Assembly (NCBI RefSeq): GCF_014138285.1
Contig: NZ_JACGXN010000001.1
Coordinates: 609,314-673,313, forward strand
Length of the DNA: 64,000 bases
Direction: 5' to 3'
Source of the DNA: Phyllobacterium myrsinacearum
GTDB lineage: Bacteria; Pseudomonadota; Alphaproteobacteria; Rhizobiales; Rhizobiaceae
The position numbers and the translations under genes are program-made. This document shows, piece after piece, positions 54,777 to 63,769 of this stretch. Numbering within the stretch: position 1 is the first letter of the stretch; each line of letters begins with the position of its first letter. Under the pieces are notes generated by a model. That model did not search any database. It was not told the origin of the DNA and saw nothing but the letters and a program-made list of their open reading frames with translations.

Positions 54777-56432
54777 CTATCGGAACAACACAACCGCCTG
54801 CTGCAGCGTCACCCAGACACCCCAGAGGATAGGGATACCCACCGCAGCCCAGGCGAGAGCCGCCTTGGCATCCAGTCCACCATGGCCAATGCCAAAGGAA
54901 CCGGTGGCACCAGATTCCGCCGTCTTGGTCTTGGCCTGAAGGGCTGCGACCTCCGCATCGGACATAAACCATTTCGACGCGAGCGGCCGGACGAAGAAGT
55001 TGGCGATGAAGCCAAGCGCCAGCATGCCTGCAAGGATGTACATGGTGCGGTCATAGACCTGATCGCGCGGCACACCCGCGTTGATCTGGAATTCGCGGAT
55101 ATAGTTGACCACGACCGGCCCGACGATGCCCGCCGTTGCCCATGCCGTCAGCAGCCGGCCATGGATTGCACCAACGAACTGCGTTCCGAAAATATCGGCA
55201 AGATAGGCGGGGACGGTGGCAAAACCGCCGCCATACATGGACAGGATCACGCAAAAGATCGCAACGAACAGAGCCTGACTGCCCATGTGAGCGGCGGTCG
55301 GCGCAAGGGCGTAAAGTACGATGCCGAGGGCAAAGAAGGTAAAATACGTGGCTTTGCGGCCTATCCGATCCGAGAGCGACGCCCAGAAGAACCGCCCGCC
55401 GATGTTGAAGAGCGAAATCAGACCGGCAAAGCCCGCAGCAATGGACGCGATGGCTGTTTTCTGACCAGCGTCCAGCTGGGTGAAGCTGACGTCAGGCAGG
55501 CCTATGAGTTTGCCGGCGAAGATTTCCTGCAACATTGGCGAGGCCATGCCGATCACACCGATACCAGCCGAGACATTGAGGCAAAGCACCGCCCAGATGA
55601 GCCAGAACTGTTTGGTCTTGTGGGCATCGCGCAGATGCACGTGCCGCGTTGTGATCATGGCTTTTGCAGCCGTTGGTGGTGTCCAGCCTTCCGGCCGCCA
55701 GCCTGCAGGTGGAATGCGGTAGCCGAAGGCGCCGCAAATCATGAAAACGAAGTAACCCGCGGCCATGACGAGAAAAGTCTGCCAGACGCCGACCGAGTCA
55801 GGTGATTTGAAATGATTCATCAGAAGGTTGGCCAGCGGCGCGCCAATCATGGCACCGCCGCCAAAACCCATAATGGCCATACCGGTTGCCATACCGCGAC
55901 GGTCCGGAAACCATTTGATCAGCGTGGAAACGGGAGAGATATAGCCAAGTCCGAGGCCGATACCACCAATCACACCGGCACCGACCCACATCAACCAGAG
56001 CTGATGGGTCATGACGCCGATGGCGGCCAGTACCATGCCGCCACACCAGCAGACGGCGGAAACAACACCCGCCTTGCGCGGACCTGCGCGTTCAAGCCAG
56101 CCACCCCAAATGGCCGCAGAACAGCCAAGAAGCACAAAAAACAGGGTATAGATCCAACCAAGATCGCTGACGCGCCAGTCACAGGTCGTCGTGAAAAGTG
56201 CGGTCAGAAGGCCAAGATCAGTGCAAGCGACCGACTGTTCGACGCCAATGGCGCGTGACAGCGGCAACCAGAAAACGCTAAAACCATAGGCCATACCGAT
56301 ACAGAGATGGATGGCAAGCGCTGCGGGTGGGACCAGCCAACGGTTAAAACCCGCTTTGGCGACGATACGCTCACGATCAAGTATGCCCGGGTTCCCGTAG
56401 GCCCCCGACTCTGCTCTGTCTGTCGCTGACAT
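54777..56432 (-). CDS. OFA family MFS transporter (oxalate/formate antiporter type)
   Basis: Large twelve-helix facilitator of the OxlT family. Diagnostic segments are the N-terminal AIHLCIGMAYGFSVFWLPLS, GGIGLGLGYISPVSTLIKWFPDRRGMATGMAIMGFGGGAMIGAPL, and the late LFNIGGRFFWASLSDRIGRK. 551 residues, longer than Oxalobacter OxlT because of loop insertions (about residues 240-280). It lies just downstream of the fds operon (177 bases), so formate or oxalate is a likely substrate, but this is inferred from context. ATG at 56432 has GGAGGAG eight bases upstream. Confidence 0.87.
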   Translation of the reverse strand: MSATDRAESGAYGNPGILDRERIVAKAGFNRWLVPPAALAIHLCIGMAYGFSVFWLPLSRAIGVEQSVACTDLGLLTALFTTTCDWRVSDLGWIYTLFFVLLGCSAAIWGGWLERAGPRKAGVVSAVCWCGGMVLAAIGVMTHQLWLMWVGAGVIGGIGLGLGYISPVSTLIKWFPDRRGMATGMAIMGFGGGAMIGAPLANLLMNHFKSPDSVGVWQTFLVMAAGYFVFMICGAFGYRIPPAGWRPEGWTPPTAAKAMITTRHVHLRDAHKTKQFWLIWAVLCLNVSAGIGVIGMASPMLQEIFAGKLIGLPDVSFTQLDAGQKTAIASIAAGFAGLISLFNIGGRFFWASLSDRIGRKATYFTFFALGIVLYALAPTAAHMGSQALFVAIFCVILSMYGGGFATVPAYLADIFGTQFVGAIHGRLLTAWATAGIVGPVVVNYIREFQINAGVPRDQVYDRTMYILAGMLALGFIANFFVRPLASKWFMSDAEVAALQAKTKTAESGATGSFGIGHGGLDAKAALAWAAVGIPILWGVWVTLQQAVVLFR

Positions 56433-56602
56433 TTGAATTTCTCCTCCAAGCCCCAATGGCGCTAATTTAAGCTTTGGTATTTCAATCTGGATGTATTTTC
56501 TGGATCGTGTTCTTGTTGTTGATGCTTTTCCGCCCGCTCCCCGAAACGGAAAAACACAGGGTCATCGGCCTTGCATGATAGGCCTTGAGAAAGACAGGAG
56601 CG

Positions 56603-56632
56603 AAAAAATCAAGCCGGGACAGGTCCCGGCTT
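56603..56632 (-). terminator. Terminator of the fds operon overlapping the fdsD stop
   Basis: AAGCCGGGA / TCCCGGCTT 9-bp stem, then GATTTTTT on the minus strand. The stem is formed by the last codons of fdsD and its stop codon, a compact end for the transcript. Confidence 0.9.
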
Positions 56633-56854
56633 GCGGATGTGAGGTGCAGCCTCGATCACAAGTGGATCAAGACCATTGTCCTCCTTTTCCAGAATGTCGA
56701 AAAGTTGGGCGCGCATGCGCGATTCCCAAAAGAGGTTAATGTGGTTTGAAACGCCCTCCACGGCCTCTGATTTTGGCTGTGTATGGAAAAAGGTGGCGAT
56801 CTGGTTGGCCATGTAGACGAGCTTGTCACCCGTCGTCTTATGATTTTTATCCAT
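56609..56854 (-). CDS. fdsD: NAD-dependent formate dehydrogenase delta subunit
   Basis: Small helical subunit of soluble FdsABG(D) formate dehydrogenase, needed for assembly or activity. MDKNHKTTGDKLVYMANQIATFFHTQPKSEAVEGVSNHINLFWESRMRAQLFDIL shows the family features. Its ATG overlaps the fdhD stop (ATGGATAA), so translation is coupled. 81 residues. The operon terminator overlaps its stop codon. Confidence 0.9.
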   Translation of the reverse strand: MDKNHKTTGDKLVYMANQIATFFHTQPKSEAVEGVSNHINLFWESRMRAQLFDILEKEDNGLDPLVIEAAPHIRKPGPVPA

Positions 56855-57782
56855 ATTGCACCAATCGAACGTTTGGACTTTGAACAAGGGTGGGTGAAGC
56901 CGGATCCAGATTGAATTTTCCGGCTGGAGCCGGTTCATCGGTCTTTATCCCCGCTTCGGCGGCAGCAACCGGAATGCGCTCATGGCGGGTGAAGACGTCA
57001 AATTCATCGCCGCGCACCAGTGCAACGAGCGTCATACCTGCCGCCTGCGCAGTACGTACAGCCAGTGCCGTAGGCGCCGATACAGCAATCAGCACAGATG
57101 CACCGATGATCGCCGCCTTCTGCACCATTTCGATGGAGACCCGGCTGGTGATGACGACTGCACCAGCCGTCCCGCTCACCCTCGAACGGCAGAGTGCACC
57201 GGCAAGTTTGTCGAGTGCGTTATGGCGGCCGACATCTTCACGCGCAGCGACGATACCTTTACCTGGAACAAAGAATCCGGCCGCGTGGACAGCACCCGTC
57301 TCATTGTGGAGCGGTTGCAACGGCGACAGGAGGCGCACGGCCTGTGCCAGATCGTCAGGTGTCAGATGCAGCTGCACATCATCAACCGAAGCCACGGGCT
57401 TCAGCGCCTGCTCGATGGACTCGATGCCGCACAGCCCGCAACCGACCGGTCCAGCCATGCGGCGGCGGCGGTCTGTTAGTTCCTGGCCGGCTTCATCAGC
57501 CAGCAGCAACTGTATATCAATGCCCTCGCCATGATCTTCGATGGCGATTTCGCTGATTTCAGCGAGCCCGGAAATGATGCCTTCCGACAGACTGAACCCG
57601 ACGGCGAAATCCTCCATGTCGGCCGGACTTGCCATCATCACCGCATGCGTGGTGCCATTGTAGCTGAACGCAACAGGTGTTTCCTCAGGCACCATCCGGC
57701 TGTCAGTCGCATAGACATAAGCCTCGCCTTTGCGGCGACGCGTTATGCGCGGGACTTGCAGCCCGGTCGAGCGCTCGGCCAT
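56847..57782 (-). CDS. fdhD: Formate dehydrogenase sulfurtransferase FdhD
   Basis: Transfers sulfur from a cysteine desulfurase to the molybdenum cofactor so that formate dehydrogenase becomes active. The GPVGCGLCGIES motif holds the essential Cys pair. Other signatures are TAGAVVITSRVSIEMVQKAAI and AVSAPTALAVRTAQAAGMTLVALVRGD. 311 residues. It starts two bases after fdsA and overlaps fdsD by eight bases. Confidence 0.95.
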   Translation of the reverse strand: MAERSTGLQVPRITRRRKGEAYVYATDSRMVPEETPVAFSYNGTTHAVMMASPADMEDFAVGFSLSEGIISGLAEISEIAIEDHGEGIDIQLLLADEAGQELTDRRRRMAGPVGCGLCGIESIEQALKPVASVDDVQLHLTPDDLAQAVRLLSPLQPLHNETGAVHAAGFFVPGKGIVAAREDVGRHNALDKLAGALCRSRVSGTAGAVVITSRVSIEMVQKAAIIGASVLIAVSAPTALAVRTAQAAGMTLVALVRGDEFDVFTRHERIPVAAAEAGIKTDEPAPAGKFNLDPASPTLVQSPNVRLVQYG

Positions 57783-57784
57783 GC

Positions 57785-60670
57785 CTATTCCGCCGCATCA
57801 AGTGTCTGGACAATGCGCCGGCTCTTGCGGGCCTGCTCATCATACTCGATCTGCCAATCACTCGGACCGTTGGACGCACCGACCTGTACCGCCGTGACCT
57901 TGTATTCAGGGCAATTGGTCGCCCAGTCGGTAAAGTCCGTGGTGATGACGTTGGCCTGCGTCGTCGGATGGTGGAACGTTGTATAGACCACGCCCGGCGA
58001 AACGCGATCGGTGATCAACGCACGCAAGGTGGTTTCACCGGAACGGCTTGATATCTTCACCCAATCGCCATCACGGATACCGCGCAGTTCGGCGTCGTGC
58101 GCATGAATTTCCAGCCGATCTTCTTCATGCCACATGACATTGTCCGTACGGCGTGTCTGCGCACCGACATTGTACTGCGACAGGATGCGGCCCGTTGTCA
58201 GAAGAAGCGGGAAACGTGGTCCAGTGCGCTCGTCTGTTGCAACATATTCCGTGCGGACGAATTTGCCCTTGCCGCGCGCAAAGCTGTCGATATGCATGAT
58301 CGGGGTGCCGAGAGGCGCCTTCTCATTGCACGGCCACTGAACCGAACCTTCCTTTTCCAGAAGATCGTAGGAAACACCGGCAAAGCTTGGCGTGGTCAGA
58401 GCAACTTCGTCCATGATCTGCGACGGATGCGTATAGTTCCAGTTGAGGCCCATGGCCTGGGCGAGCGTTTGCGTGACTTCCCAGTCTGCATAACCGTTCA
58501 GCGGGCTCATGACCTTGCGCACACGGTTGATGCGGCGCTCAGCATTGGTGAACGTGCCGTCCTTTTCAAGGAATGTCGAACCCGGCAGGAACACATGCGC
58601 ATAATTGGCGGTTTCGTTGAGGAAGAGATCCTGAACGACAACGCATTCCATGGCGGCAAGACCGGCAGCCACGTGCTTGGTATCGGGATCGGACTGGAGA
58701 ATGTCTTCGCCCTGAATGTAAATGCCCTTGAACGTGCCATCAACGGCGGCATCCAGCATATTGGGGATACGCAAACCCGGTTCGTTCTGCAGCTTTACGC
58801 CCCAGAGCTTGTCAAAAATATCGCGGGTGGTGTCATCGGAGACATGGCGGTAACCCGGCAATTCATGCGGGAACGAGCCCATATCGCAGGAGCCCTGCAC
58901 ATTGTTCTGGCCGCGCAGCGGGTTTACGCCAACGCCCTTGCGGCCGATGTTGCCGGTGGCCATGGCAAGGTTGGCAATGGCCATGACCGTTGTCGAGCCC
59001 TGGCTGTGTTCGGTAACGCCGAGACCATAATAGATGGCGCCATTGCCACCGGTTGCGAACAGCCGCGCCGCTTCACGCAGCGCCTGCGGCGGCACACCGG
59101 TCAACTGTTCGATGGCTTCGGGGCTATGTTCGGGCATTGAAACGAAAGCCGCCCAATCCTGGAATTCGTCCCAGTCGCACCGTTCGCGAATGAATTTCTC
59201 GTTGAACAGGCCTTCCGTGACAATGACGTGCGACAGCGACGTGACAACGGCGACGTTGGTGCCGGGACGCAACGGCAGATGATGGGCTGCTTTTATGTGA
59301 GGTGAGCGCACGAGATCGATACGGCGCGGATCAATAACGATGAGCTTCGCACCTTGACGCAGACGCTTCTTAAGACGCGAGGCAAAGACCGGATGGCCGT
59401 CGGTGGGGTTGGCACCAATGACGATGACAACATCCGTGTGCTCGACGCTGTCGAAATCCTGTGTGCCTGCCGAAGTGCCGAACGTCTTGTTCAGGCCATA
59501 ACCGGTCGGTGAATGGCAGACGCGGGCACAGGTATCGACATTGTTGTTGCCAAAGCCGGCACGGACCAGCTTCTGCACCAGGTAGGTTTCTTCATTGGTG
59601 CAGCGGGAGGACGTGATGCCGCCGATGGAATTGCGGCCATACTGATACTGGATACGGCGGAACTCACTGGCGACGTGCTTGTAAGCCTCTTCCCATGTCA
59701 CTTCGCGCCATGGATCGGAAACCTTTTCGCGGATCATCGGGTTAAGAATACGATCCTTGTGGGTCGAATAACCGTAGGCAAACCGGCCCTTGACGCAGGA
59801 GTGACCACGGTTGGCCTTACCGTCCTTGTAGGGAACCATACGCACCAGTTCTTCGCCGCGCATCTCCGCCTTGAACGAGCAGCCGACGCCGCAATAGGCG
59901 CAGGTAGTTACTTTCGAATGCTCCGGCTGGCCGATCTGGATAACCGACTTTTCCGTCAAAGTCGCGGTCGGGCAGGCCTGAACGCAGGCGCCGCAGGAAA
60001 CACACTCGCTGTCGATGAAATGCTCGTGCATCCCGGGCGAAACGCGGCTGGAGAACCCCCGGCCTTCAATGGTCAGCGCAAAGGTACCCTGCACTTCTTC
60101 GCAGGCCCGCACGCAACGCGAGCAGACGATGCATTTTGCCGGATCGTAGGTGAAATAAGGATTGGATTCGTCCTTCGGCATCCAGCGATCATTGGCAACA
60201 TTGTCATTCTTGGATTTGGCGAAAACGTGATTGTCACCCTCATAGCCGTAGCGCACATCGCGCAGGCCGACGGCACCCGCCATATCCTGCAGCTCGCAGT
60301 CGCCATTGGCGGCGCAGGTCAGGCAATCCAGTGGATGGTCGGAGATATAGAGCTCCATCACGCCCTTGCGGATGTCCTTCAGGCGCTGTGTCTGGGTATG
60401 AACAACGAGCCCTTGCATCGCCGGCGTGGTGCAGGATGCGGGTGTGCCATTGCGGCCCTCAATCTCGATCAGGCAGAGACGGCAGGAACCGAACGCATCA
60501 ACCATATCGGTCGCACAGAGCTTGGGCACCTGGATACCGGCTTCCATCGCCGCGCGCATAAGGGAAGTACCCTCGGGAACGGTGACTTCGTTGCCATCAA
60601 TGGTCAGCGAGATCATCTTTTCAGATTTGGAAGCGGGAGTACCGAAATCGATTTCATGAATGAGGGACAT
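57785..60670 (-). CDS. fdsA: NAD-dependent formate dehydrogenase alpha (catalytic) subunit
   Basis: Molybdenum-bis-MGD enzyme oxidising formate to CO2. The N-terminal [2Fe-2S] cysteines are Cys52, 63, 66 and 80. The His-Cys3 cluster is His112 with Cys116, 119, 125. Two further [4Fe-4S] sites are Cys180/183/186/190 and Cys223/226/229/233. The molybdopterin-domain [4Fe-4S] cluster is Cys257/260/264/292. The Mo ligand is Cys385 in CARVCHSPTG (a Cys, not selenocysteine), followed by catalytic His386. 961 residues, full length. Starts nine bases after fdsB with GGAGC upstream. Confidence 0.97.
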   Translation of the reverse strand: MSLIHEIDFGTPASKSEKMISLTIDGNEVTVPEGTSLMRAAMEAGIQVPKLCATDMVDAFGSCRLCLIEIEGRNGTPASCTTPAMQGLVVHTQTQRLKDIRKGVMELYISDHPLDCLTCAANGDCELQDMAGAVGLRDVRYGYEGDNHVFAKSKNDNVANDRWMPKDESNPYFTYDPAKCIVCSRCVRACEEVQGTFALTIEGRGFSSRVSPGMHEHFIDSECVSCGACVQACPTATLTEKSVIQIGQPEHSKVTTCAYCGVGCSFKAEMRGEELVRMVPYKDGKANRGHSCVKGRFAYGYSTHKDRILNPMIREKVSDPWREVTWEEAYKHVASEFRRIQYQYGRNSIGGITSSRCTNEETYLVQKLVRAGFGNNNVDTCARVCHSPTGYGLNKTFGTSAGTQDFDSVEHTDVVIVIGANPTDGHPVFASRLKKRLRQGAKLIVIDPRRIDLVRSPHIKAAHHLPLRPGTNVAVVTSLSHVIVTEGLFNEKFIRERCDWDEFQDWAAFVSMPEHSPEAIEQLTGVPPQALREAARLFATGGNGAIYYGLGVTEHSQGSTTVMAIANLAMATGNIGRKGVGVNPLRGQNNVQGSCDMGSFPHELPGYRHVSDDTTRDIFDKLWGVKLQNEPGLRIPNMLDAAVDGTFKGIYIQGEDILQSDPDTKHVAAGLAAMECVVVQDLFLNETANYAHVFLPGSTFLEKDGTFTNAERRINRVRKVMSPLNGYADWEVTQTLAQAMGLNWNYTHPSQIMDEVALTTPSFAGVSYDLLEKEGSVQWPCNEKAPLGTPIMHIDSFARGKGKFVRTEYVATDERTGPRFPLLLTTGRILSQYNVGAQTRRTDNVMWHEEDRLEIHAHDAELRGIRDGDWVKISSRSGETTLRALITDRVSPGVVYTTFHHPTTQANVITTDFTDWATNCPEYKVTAVQVGASNGPSDWQIEYDEQARKSRRIVQTLDAAE

Positions 60671-60679
60671 ACTAAGCTC

Positions 60680-62236
60680 CTATTCCGCAGCTTCTGCGAC
60701 GGGCGCAGGGCGAAAATCTTCAGGAAAATGCGTGAGTGCGCTCATGACGGGATAGGGCGTAAAACCACCCAGCGCGCAGAGCGAGCCGAACTTCATGGTA
60801 TTGCACAGGTCGGTGAGGACCTTGATCTGCTTTTCCGGTTCGATATTGGCAGCGAGCCGGTCGACGACCTCGACACCGCGTGTCGAGCCTATGCGGCAAG
60901 GCGTACACTTGCCGCAGGATTCGACAGCGCAGAATTCCATGGCGAAACGTGCTTGTTTCAACATATCAACACTGTCATCGAAGACTACGAGCCCGGCATG
61001 GCCGATCAGCCCGTCCCTGGCGGCAAAGGCTTCGTAGTCGAATGGGGTATCAAAGAGTTCCCGCGGGAAGTAGGCACCGAGCGGACCACCAATCTGCACA
61101 GCTTTGACTGGACGCCCAGTCGCCGTACCACCGCCGATATCATCGACGATTTCACCCAGCGTCAGGCCGAAAGCGGTTTCGAAAAGCCCGCCATACCGAA
61201 CATTGCCCGCGATTTGCAGCGGAATGGTGCCGCGCGAACGGCCCATGCCGAAATTCTTGTAGAATGCAGGGCCTTTGTCGAGAATGACCGGCACCGAACT
61301 CAGTGATATCACGTTGTTGATAACGGTGGGCTTACCGAACAGACCCTTATGGGCAGGCAATGGCGGCTTGGCGCGAACGATGCCACGGCGGCCTTCAAGG
61401 CTCTCCAGCAGCGCCGTTTCCTCACCGCAGACATAGGCGCCTGCACCAACACGCACCTCAATATCAAAAGCATGGACAGAGCCCAGCACCGAAGTGCCAA
61501 GAACGCCTGCCTTGCGGGCAACGGCCAAAGCCTCATTCATCACGGCAATCGCATGCGGATACTCGGAGCGGGTATAGATGTAGCCCTTCGTAGCACCGAC
61601 CGCGATACCGGCAATGGTCATGCCCTCGATCAGAACAAAGGGATCGCCTTCCATGATCATGCGATCAGCGAATGTACCGCTATCACCTTCATCGGCATTG
61701 CAAACGATGTATTTGCGCTCGCCAGCCGTATCGAGAACGGTCTTCCATTTGATGCCGGTCGGGAAACCCGCGCCGCCGCGTCCGCGCAGACCGGACTCTG
61801 TCACCTGCGTGACGATCTCGAGGGGTGTGAGAGCAAGTGCCTTTTCCAGCCCCTTCAGGCCATCATGCGCCCGGTAGTCATCCAATGAAACAGGGTCAGT
61901 GATGCCGCAACGGGCAAAGGTCAGACGCGTCTGCTTTGCCAAAAACGGCAGCTGGTCGGTCAGCCCTAGGCTAAGCGGATGAGTACCGCCCTCGAGCATG
62001 CCGGTATCGAGCAAGGACGCAATGTCGGATGGTTTGACCGGACCATAGGCAACGCGGCCAGAGGGTGTTTCCACCTCAACCATCGGTTCGAGCCAATACA
62101 TGCCGCGCGAACCGTTGCGCACGATGCGCGCATCGAGATTGCGGGCAACGATTTCGTCCTGCAGCTTCCTGGCAACCTTTTCGGCACCGAGGGCAAGCGA
62201 ACCGGAATCGCGAGGCACGAAGAATGTAATGGTCAT
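60680..62236 (-). CDS. fdsB: NAD-dependent formate dehydrogenase beta subunit (NADH/FMN module)
   Basis: NuoF-like subunit passing electrons to NAD+. An N-terminal thioredoxin-like region (about 1-100) is followed by the FMN/NAD-binding domain (GRGGAGFPTG at about 152-161, GEETALLESLEG at about 271-282) and the [4Fe-4S] site Cys441/444/447/487 in ESCGKCTPCRIG. 518 residues. Its start overlaps the fdsG stop by four bases (ATGA), indicating coupled translation. Confidence 0.96.
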   Translation of the reverse strand: MTITFFVPRDSGSLALGAEKVARKLQDEIVARNLDARIVRNGSRGMYWLEPMVEVETPSGRVAYGPVKPSDIASLLDTGMLEGGTHPLSLGLTDQLPFLAKQTRLTFARCGITDPVSLDDYRAHDGLKGLEKALALTPLEIVTQVTESGLRGRGGAGFPTGIKWKTVLDTAGERKYIVCNADEGDSGTFADRMIMEGDPFVLIEGMTIAGIAVGATKGYIYTRSEYPHAIAVMNEALAVARKAGVLGTSVLGSVHAFDIEVRVGAGAYVCGEETALLESLEGRRGIVRAKPPLPAHKGLFGKPTVINNVISLSSVPVILDKGPAFYKNFGMGRSRGTIPLQIAGNVRYGGLFETAFGLTLGEIVDDIGGGTATGRPVKAVQIGGPLGAYFPRELFDTPFDYEAFAARDGLIGHAGLVVFDDSVDMLKQARFAMEFCAVESCGKCTPCRIGSTRGVEVVDRLAANIEPEKQIKVLTDLCNTMKFGSLCALGGFTPYPVMSALTHFPEDFRPAPVAEAAE

Positions 62237-62706
62237 AGCCGCACCTCGGTGGCAATTTCTTCAAGCTTCTCAGCATCGAGGCGGCCAATCACTTCACCAT
62301 CGAGCATGGCGGCGGGCGCACAGGCGCAAAGGCCGAGGCAATAAACGGGTTCAAGAGTGACGGCGCCGTCTGAGGTCGTGCCGTGCCAATCAATGCCGAG
62401 CAATTCCCGGGCTTTCTGCGCCATGGCATCGCCACCCATCGACTGACAGGCTTCAGCCCGGCAAAGCTTTAGCACATGCCGGCCAGCGGGATGATCACGG
62501 TAATCATGATAAAATGTGACAACGCCATGCACTTCAGCGCGGGAAATATTGAGCGCTTGGGCGATCAACGGCAGAGCCTCCTGCGGCACATAACCGAACT
62601 CGCCCTGCAAATCGTGCAGGATCGGAAGAAGCGGACCTTCTTCGTCCTTTAATTGATTGATAATGCCTATCGCTCTTGTTGCGATATCGGTACTTGCGCT
62701 TTGCAT
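62233..62706 (-). CDS. fdsG: NAD-dependent formate dehydrogenase gamma subunit
   Basis: NuoE-like (24 kDa) subunit with one [2Fe-2S] cluster: Cys82 and Cys87 in LCRAEACQS, Cys123 and Cys127 in VYCLGLCACAP. Family segments ILHDLQGEFGYVPQEALPLIAQALNISRAEVHGVVTFYHDYR also present. 157 residues from the ATG at 62706. First gene of the fds operon. A palindrome TGATTAATCA lies 57 bases upstream. Confidence 0.96.
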   Translation of the reverse strand: MQSASTDIATRAIGIINQLKDEEGPLLPILHDLQGEFGYVPQEALPLIAQALNISRAEVHGVVTFYHDYRDHPAGRHVLKLCRAEACQSMGGDAMAQKARELLGIDWHGTTSDGAVTLEPVYCLGLCACAPAAMLDGEVIGRLDAEKLEEIATEVRL

Positions 62707-62762
62707 TGCTGCAACGCCCTCCCTAATTTCCCCTCGTAACTTAGAACAGATCAAAAGCGCGG

Positions 62763-62772
62763 TGATTAATCA
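62763..62772. promoter_or_regulatory. Candidate LysR site upstream of fdsG
   Basis: TGATTAATCA is a perfect 10-base palindrome, 57 bases upstream of the fdsG start. A second short dyad, ATAGAA-GAT-TTCTAT (62794-62808), overlaps the LysR gene stop. Either could be bound by the upstream LysR protein. Confidence 0.35.
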
Positions 62773-62807
62773 ATATACCAGTCTCGTTACTCGATAGAAG
62801 ATTTCTA

Positions 62808-63704
62808 TTAAAGCATTTTGAGATTTATCGCCAACGCGCGGGCTTCATGCAGCAAGGCTGAAACCAGGGGCGTATGCGGCTCGCGATCTGCTGCGACCAG
62901 CCCGACAAGATGGCGTGCATCCGGTTCAACGATCGGAATAGCACGGATCGGTTCAGAAAAACCCAATGTTTCTGCCAGGTTGAGCGGCATGATACTTGCC
63001 CATTTACCGGTGCGGATGTGTGAAAACAGCACAATCATCGAGTTGGATTCAAGCGTCGGGTTCACATCGACCCCCGCCTCTTGCAGATGTTTATTGATGA
63101 TACGGCGGTTCTGCATGTCCATGGTGAGCAGGCACAACGGCAATTGGCCCACCTCGGCCCAGGTCACAAATTCGCGATCGGAATAGGTGCTGCCGGTCGA
63201 TGTGATCAATTGGTAGCGTTCCGAATAGAGCGGTACCGAGGTAACACGCCCGAGCGGCTCATTGTCGAGATAGCTGATTCCCGCATCAATCTCGAAATTG
63301 CTGAGCAATGTCAGCACCTCCAGTGATGTGCGGGAGGTCACCGAAAAAGTCACGTCAGGGTGTTTTTCACGGAACGGCGTTGTCAGGCGCGAAACCATGG
63401 CCAGCGCCGTTGGAATCGCCGCTATTTTCACATGCCCGGACAAACCATAGCGCGCGGCGCGGATTTCCTCACGCATCGTCCGTGTGTCGCCGACAATCCG
63501 GCGCGCCCATTCGAGCACCCGCTGGCCTTCCGGCGTCAACCCCTTGTAACGCGAGGCGCGCTGAACCAGCACAACACCCAGTGTATCCTCAAGCTGGCGG
63601 ATGGCTGCCGACAGGGTGGGCTGCGTAACGCCGCACTCCTCGGCTGCGCGGCCAAAATGCTGGTTGCGCGCCAGAGCGATAAAAAATTCCAGCTTGTCGA
63701 TCAT
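62808..63704 (-). CDS. LysR family regulator upstream of fds operon
   Basis: Helix-turn-helix MIDKLEFFIALARNQHFGRAAEECGVTQPTLSAAIRQLEDTLG, then LVQRASRYKGLTPEGQRVL. Effector domain to residue 298. It is on the same strand as the fds genes, about 100 bases upstream of fdsG, and probably controls them (FdsR-like role by analogy). The shorter, unusual linker RASRYKGLTPEG differs from other LysR genes here. Confidence 0.88.
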   Translation of the reverse strand: MIDKLEFFIALARNQHFGRAAEECGVTQPTLSAAIRQLEDTLGVVLVQRASRYKGLTPEGQRVLEWARRIVGDTRTMREEIRAARYGLSGHVKIAAIPTALAMVSRLTTPFREKHPDVTFSVTSRTSLEVLTLLSNFEIDAGISYLDNEPLGRVTSVPLYSERYQLITSTGSTYSDREFVTWAEVGQLPLCLLTMDMQNRRIINKHLQEAGVDVNPTLESNSMIVLFSHIRTGKWASIMPLNLAETLGFSEPIRAIPIVEPDARHLVGLVAADREPHTPLVSALLHEARALAINLKML

Positions 63705-63769
63705 CGAAATCCGTCCTCCGAGAGGACTCTATCGATGATTACCCGCCGACAGCAAGAGCGGAGACAAAT

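Noticed and set aside
59513..61306. 597-codon plus-strand frame opposite fdsA and fdsB
   Set aside because: Antisense shadow caused by high GC codon use of the formate dehydrogenase genes; no ribosome binding site and no domain.
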